Source: an uncultured Prevotellaceae bacterium (GTDB taxonomy: Bacteria > Bacteroidota > Bacteroidia > Bacteroidales > Bacteroidaceae). From it: DNA of 9,652 bases. The stretch's first letter is position 1. Every line of letters begins with the position of its first letter. The DNA lies in the NCBI GenBank assembly GCA_937877625.1, contig CALFJG010000084.1, positions 1 through 9,652 on the forward strand. Direction: 5' to 3'. The notes below the pieces were generated by a model. That model did not search any database. It was not told where the DNA came from and saw only the letters and a program-made list of their open reading frames with translations. Positions 6,906 to 9,652 of the stretch are shown one piece after another. Both the position numbers and the translations under genes were made by a program.

Positions 6906-8687
6906 TCAGTCGAGCTTGAGTACGGCGAGGAAGGCCTTTTGTGGCACTTGCACATTGCCAATCTCTTTCATACGTTTCTTGCCGCGCTTTTGTTTTTCGA
7001 GTAGTTTTCGCTTGCGGCTTACATCGCCGCCGTAGCATTTTGCCGTGACGTCTTTGCGTACTTGCTTGACGGTTTCGCGTGCAATGATTTTTGCACCTAT
7101 GGCGGCTTGGATGGCTATGTCGAACTGCTGTCGCGGCAGGAGTTCTTTTAGACGTTCACACATACGCCGCCCGAAGGTAACGGAGTTGTCTTGGTGGGTG
7201 AGGGTACTCAGCGCATCGACGGGCTCACCGTTGAGAAGTATGTCGAGCTTCACAAGGCGTGAGGGACGCATACCGATAGCGTGGTAGTCGAACGAGGCAT
7301 AGCCTTTAGAGATGCTTTTTAGCTTGTCGTAGAAGTCTATGACAATCTCAGCGAGCGGCATATCATAGTGGAGTTCTACGCGGTTGCCGCTCACATATTC
7401 TTGTTTTATTAGTTCGCCCCGTTTGGAGAGGCATAGTTTCATTATAGCCCCGATGTAGTCGGTGCGCGTAATGACGGAGGCACGAATGTAGGGTTCTTCA
7501 ATATGCTCTATCTCCACAGGGTCGGGCATACCAGCGGGGTTGTGTACCTCGTGCATCGTGCCGTGTTTGTCGAAGACGTGGTAGGAAACGTTAGGCACGG
7601 TGGTGATGACGTTCATATTAAACTCCCGGTCGAGGCGCTCTTGTATGATTTCCATGTGGAGCAGTCCGAGGAAGCCGCATCGGAAGCCGAAGCCGAGGGC
7701 TACGCTACTTTCGGGCTGAAAAGTGAGCGAGGCATCGTTGAGTTGTAGTTTCTCTAAGCTGGCACGCAGTTGCTCAAAATCCTCCGTCTCTATGGGATAA
7801 ACACCGGCAAAGACCATCGGCTTCACCTCCTCAAATCCCTCGATGGCCTTGTCGCAGGGATTAGCGGCAGAGGTGATGGTGTCGCCCACCTTTACCTCCG
7901 TGGCTGTTTTTATGCCGCTGACGATATATCCCACATCGCCACATCCGAGGCACTGGCGCGGACAGAGTTGCATTTTCAACACTCCCACCTCGTCGGCCTT
8001 ATACTGCTTGCCGGTATTGACAAAGAGGACATCCTCGCCGTTGCCGATGCTGCCGTTTACTATCTTGAAGTAGGCGATGATGCCTCTAAAAGGGTTGAAC
8101 ACACTATCGAAAATCAGGGCTTGAAGCGGGGCGTTGGCATCGCCTTGTGGGGCGGGTATTTTGTCCACTATGGCATCAAGTATAGCCGCTATGCCTTCGC
8201 CCGTCTTGGCTGAGCAACGGAGTATTTCGTCGCGCTTGCAGCCGAGCAGTTCAATGATTTCGTCCTCCACCTCCTCGGGCATAGCATTAATCATATCGCA
8301 TTTGTTAAGCACGGGTATGATTTCCAGGTCGTGCTCTATGGCCATATAGAGGTTAGAAATGGTTTGCGCCTGTACGCCCTGCGTGGCATCCACCACAAGC
8401 AGGCATCCCTCGCAGGCGGCAATGCTCCTCGACACCTCGTAGCTGAAATCCACGTGTCCCGGAGTGTCTATCAGGTTGAGCGTAAAGGTTTCGCCGCCGC
8501 GCGGATAGGCCATTTGTATGGCGTGGCTCTTGATGGTGATGCCGCGTTCCTTTTCAAGGTCCATATCGTCGAGCATTTGCCCCTCGGTGATTTGTATCGT
8601 GCCTGTGCGTTCCAACAGTCGGTCGGCCAGCGTGCTTTTCCCGTGGTCGATATGCGCTATGATACAGAAGTTGCGTATGTTATTCAT
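6906..8687 (-). CDS. lepA: Elongation factor 4 (LepA), ribosome-associated GTPase
   Basis: Translational GTPase of the EF-G family that acts on ribosomes (back-translocation in vitro; a role in initiation and ribosome assembly has also been proposed). 593 residues against about 599 in E. coli, full length. G1 AHIDHGKST (11-19), G2 in RGITIKSHA (48-56), G3 DTPGH (74-78), G4 NKCD (128-131). Domain II follows, then the EF-G-like domains III and V, and the LepA-specific C-terminal domain with the basic RKRKLLEKQKRGKKRMK and the conserved end VPQKAFLAVLKLD. It lacks EF-G domain IV, as expected. The start MNNIRNFCIIAHIDHG is the standard N-terminus. It begins 36 bases after rfbC with no promoter seen between, so the two are probably cotranscribed. 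Confidence 0.98.
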   Translation of the reverse strand: MNNIRNFCIIAHIDHGKSTLADRLLERTGTIQITEGQMLDDMDLEKERGITIKSHAIQMAYPRGGETFTLNLIDTPGHVDFSYEVSRSIAACEGCLLVVDATQGVQAQTISNLYMAIEHDLEIIPVLNKCDMINAMPEEVEDEIIELLGCKRDEILRCSAKTGEGIAAILDAIVDKIPAPQGDANAPLQALIFDSVFNPFRGIIAYFKIVNGSIGNGEDVLFVNTGKQYKADEVGVLKMQLCPRQCLGCGDVGYIVSGIKTATEVKVGDTITSAANPCDKAIEGFEEVKPMVFAGVYPIETEDFEQLRASLEKLQLNDASLTFQPESSVALGFGFRCGFLGLLHMEIIQERLDREFNMNVITTVPNVSYHVFDKHGTMHEVHNPAGMPDPVEIEHIEEPYIRASVITRTDYIGAIMKLCLSKRGELIKQEYVSGNRVELHYDMPLAEIVIDFYDKLKSISKGYASFDYHAIGMRPSRLVKLDILLNGEPVDALSTLTHQDNSVTFGRRMCERLKELLPRQQFDIAIQAAIGAKIIARETVKQVRKDVTAKCYGGDVSRKRKLLEKQKRGKKRMKEIGNVQVPQKAFLAVLKLD

Positions 8688-8723
8688 TTGGTGAAAACGC
8701 TTTAGACGTAGCAGTCGTGAGTT

Positions 8724-9272
8724 TCAGAAAGTGTCGGCTTCGGAGAGTGCGACAGCGTGGCGGAGGTCTTTCTCCGAGAGTTCGAGTCCCTCTTTTAGAG
8801 GCCAGTCAATGCCTATCGTGGGGTCGTCGTAGCGTATGGAGCATTCGGCCTCTGGGGCATAGCGATTGTCAACCTTGTATGCAAAGACGGCTTCGTCGCT
8901 GATTACCTGGAAGCCGTGAGCAAAGCCTCGGGGAATGAAAAGTTGGCGTTTGTTCTGCGCGCTGAGCTCCACCATTACGTATTTTCCGAACGTGGGAGAA
9001 GATTTGCGCAAATCTACAGCCACGTCAACGACTATGCCTTGCAACACGCGCACCAACTTGGCTTGTGATGCATCGCCACGCTGATAGTGCAGTCCACGCA
9101 GGACACCACGGTGCGATTTCGACTCATTGTCCTGCACAAAGCGCACCTCGTAGCCCACGGCACGGTTGAAATCGTCCTCGCGCCAAGTTTCCATAAAATA
9201 GCCGCGGTTGTCGGCAAAAACGCGGGGTTCACAAATCCACACCCCGTCAATATCTGTTGGGAGATAATTCAT
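8724..9272 (-). CDS. rfbC: dTDP-4-dehydrorhamnose 3,5-epimerase (RmlC/RfbC)
   Basis: Cupin enzyme that epimerises C3 and C5 of dTDP-4-keto-6-deoxyglucose, the third step of dTDP-L-rhamnose synthesis for surface polysaccharide; cytosolic, normally a dimer. 182 residues from the chosen start. Motifs: EPRVFADNRGYFMETW (15-30), substrate-binding QDNES (47-51), catalytic His62 in RGVLRGLHYQ, the cupin segment LFIPRGFAHGF (111-121), Tyr132 in FAYKVDNRY, and the C-terminal DPTIGIDWP (150-158). An in-frame ATG six codons upstream (9290) is possible, but it would sit only a few bases from the predicted transcription start, and MNYLPTDIDGVWI aligns with the usual N-terminus. The other rhamnose genes (rfbA, rfbB, rfbD) are not beside it in the window. 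lepA follows in the same direction. Confidence 0.95.
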   Translation of the reverse strand: MNYLPTDIDGVWICEPRVFADNRGYFMETWREDDFNRAVGYEVRFVQDNESKSHRGVLRGLHYQRGDASQAKLVRVLQGIVVDVAVDLRKSSPTFGKYVMVELSAQNKRQLFIPRGFAHGFQVISDEAVFAYKVDNRYAPEAECSIRYDDPTIGIDWPLKEGLELSEKDLRHAVALSEADTF

Positions 9273-9303
9273 CGTATTGGCGTTATACACGTTTAAGTGG
9301 CGG

Positions 9304-9311
9304 CAAAGTTA
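9304..9311 (-). promoter_or_regulatory. -7 element of the rfbC-lepA promoter
   Basis: TAACTTTG on the minus strand (complement of 9304-9311) matches TAnnTTTG exactly. A start near 9298 would leave a leader of about 25 bases before the ATG at 9272. No TTG is seen at 19-21 bases upstream, so only the -7 half is supported. Confidence 0.5.
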
Positions 9312-9396
9312 CGCTAAAATCCCGAACCGAGCCTCTCTGCCTACTGCAATCTTGCGCACCGGCAATCTGATAAGCACAGGCCGTACTCCGATTTAA

Positions 9397-9431
9397 GGAG
9401 GAGCAAAAAAATTATTGCTGCCCGCTTAAAA
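9397..9431. repeat. Direct repeat, left copy
   Basis: GGAGGA at 9397-9402 is followed by an A-rich tract and then TTATTGCTGCCCGCTTAAAA (9412-9431). The same arrangement returns 188-189 bases later at 9586-9619 with one substitution and one single-base gap in the TTATTGCTG-containing block. Its origin is unknown; the pair could be ends of a small mobile unit or two copies of an interspersed repeat. Confidence 0.6.
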
Positions 9432-9471
9432 CGTGCAAAGCATGGCTGCGCACGCGGCGCGCGTGTATAGA

Positions 9472-9521
9472 GGAGCGCAGGCTGTGCCTGCTAAATGATG
9501 CAGGCGAGCCGCCTGCGCTCC
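9472..9521. repeat. REP-like compound palindrome
   Basis: Outer arms GGAGCGCAGGC (9472-9482) and GCCTGCGCTCC (9511-9521) are perfect 11-base reverse complements. Inside them GCCTGC (9486-9491) and GCAGGC (9500-9505) form a second stem with an 8-base loop. Because GCAGGC and GCCTGC alternate four times, the unit can fold as one long hairpin with an internal loop or as two side-by-side hairpins. No U tract follows, so a terminator is unlikely. The form is that of an extragenic palindromic repeat. Confidence 0.7.
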
Positions 9522-9585
9522 CAGAAAGCTGCGCCGCATTTGCCATACTTACGGCACTGATAGGCTTTCACTATTTCCGAAACTG

Positions 9586-9619
9586 GGAGGATTTTTATTT
9601 TATTGCTGTCCGCTAAAAG
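9586..9619. repeat. Direct repeat, right copy
   Basis: GGAGGA (9586-9591), a T-rich tract, then TTATTGCTGTCCGCTAAAAG (9600-9619). Partner of 9397-9431. The stretch between the two block types is A-rich in one copy and T-rich in the other, so homology is clearest in the GGAGGA and TTATTGCTG segments. Confidence 0.6.
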
Positions 9620-9628
9620 TTTTTTAGC
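9612..9628. repeat. A/T-rich hairpin at the right repeat copy
   Basis: GCTAAAA (9612-9618) and TTTTAGC (9622-9628) form a 7-bp stem with a 3-base loop. TCC just before and GGA just after can extend it with a few bulged bases. It overlaps the end of the right direct repeat. It could be the structured end of an element that continues out of the window. Confidence 0.5.
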
Positions 9629-9652
9629 AGGATAAAAATTAGGCTGAAGCCC

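Larger units (their letters stand above)
9312..9652. other. Gene-free right end, rich in repeats
   Basis: About 340 bases without a supportable gene. The part to about 9396 shows nothing beyond the rfbC promoter side. From 9397 to 9628 it carries an imperfect direct repeat pair, a small hairpin CACGCG/CGCGTG (9451-9456 with 9460-9465), a 50-base REP-like hairpin (9472-9521), and an A/T-rich hairpin (9612-9628), listed separately. A neighbouring gene or mobile element may begin past the window edge. Confidence 0.6.

Noticed and set aside
7770..8213. 147-residue plus-strand frame opposite lepA
   Set aside because: Antisense shadow of the conserved LepA coding sequence.
9273..9290. Longer rfbC start at 9290
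   Set aside because: The six extra residues do not match the family, and the start would lie almost on the predicted transcription start.
1..9652. CRISPR array, tRNA, rRNA, phage or transposase genes, CIRCE element upstream of dnaK
   Set aside because: None was found by reading: no regularly spaced repeats, no cloverleaf with conserved T-loop, no transposase or phage motifs, no TTAGCACTC-N9-GAGTGCTAA.

Overview
The window reads as a stretch of ordinary chromosome from a member of the Bacteroidales, most likely close to Prevotellaceae. Three things point there. The DnaK, FeoA-FeoB fusion, LepA and short DDDD-type lipoprotein sequences are of Bacteroidetes type. At least three genes carry the Bacteroidetes sigma-factor -7 element TAnnTTTG, one or two of them with a TTG at -33. 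Most genes lack a Shine-Dalgarno sequence and instead have A/C-rich leaders. The assignment rests on pattern recognition, not on a database search.

Layout. Positions 38-1966 (minus): dnaK, standing alone. Positions 1967-2472: AT-rich intergenic region ending in the feo promoter, which overlaps a perfect 9-bp-arm palindrome. Positions 2473-5013 (plus): one large gene fusing FeoA to FeoB, the ferrous iron transporter. Positions 5087-5248 (plus): a 53-residue Cys-rich single-pass membrane protein of the FeoB-associated type. Positions 5279-5899 (minus): hisH, convergent with the feo pair and with its own promoter. Positions 5900-6179: noncoding, with a three-arm repeat that can form alternative hairpins. 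Positions 6180-6641 (minus): a small lipoprotein with a lipocalin-like look. Positions 6906-8687 (minus): lepA. Positions 8724-9272 (minus): rfbC (rmlC), 36 bases upstream of lepA and probably cotranscribed with it. Positions 9291-9652: no gene seen, but a 50-base REP-like hairpin lies between two imperfect direct repeats.

How the genes relate. The only functional cluster is feoAB plus the Cys-rich protein, a ferrous iron uptake unit. DnaK (chaperone), HisH (histidine/purine-linked glutaminase), LepA (ribosome-associated GTPase) and RfbC (dTDP-rhamnose synthesis) are unrelated housekeeping functions. I found no defence system, prophage, CRISPR array, tRNA or rRNA. I see no convincing undescribed multi-gene system. 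The most interesting material is noncoding: the repeat block at the right end, the symmetric feo promoter, and the three-arm repeat downstream of the lipoprotein gene.
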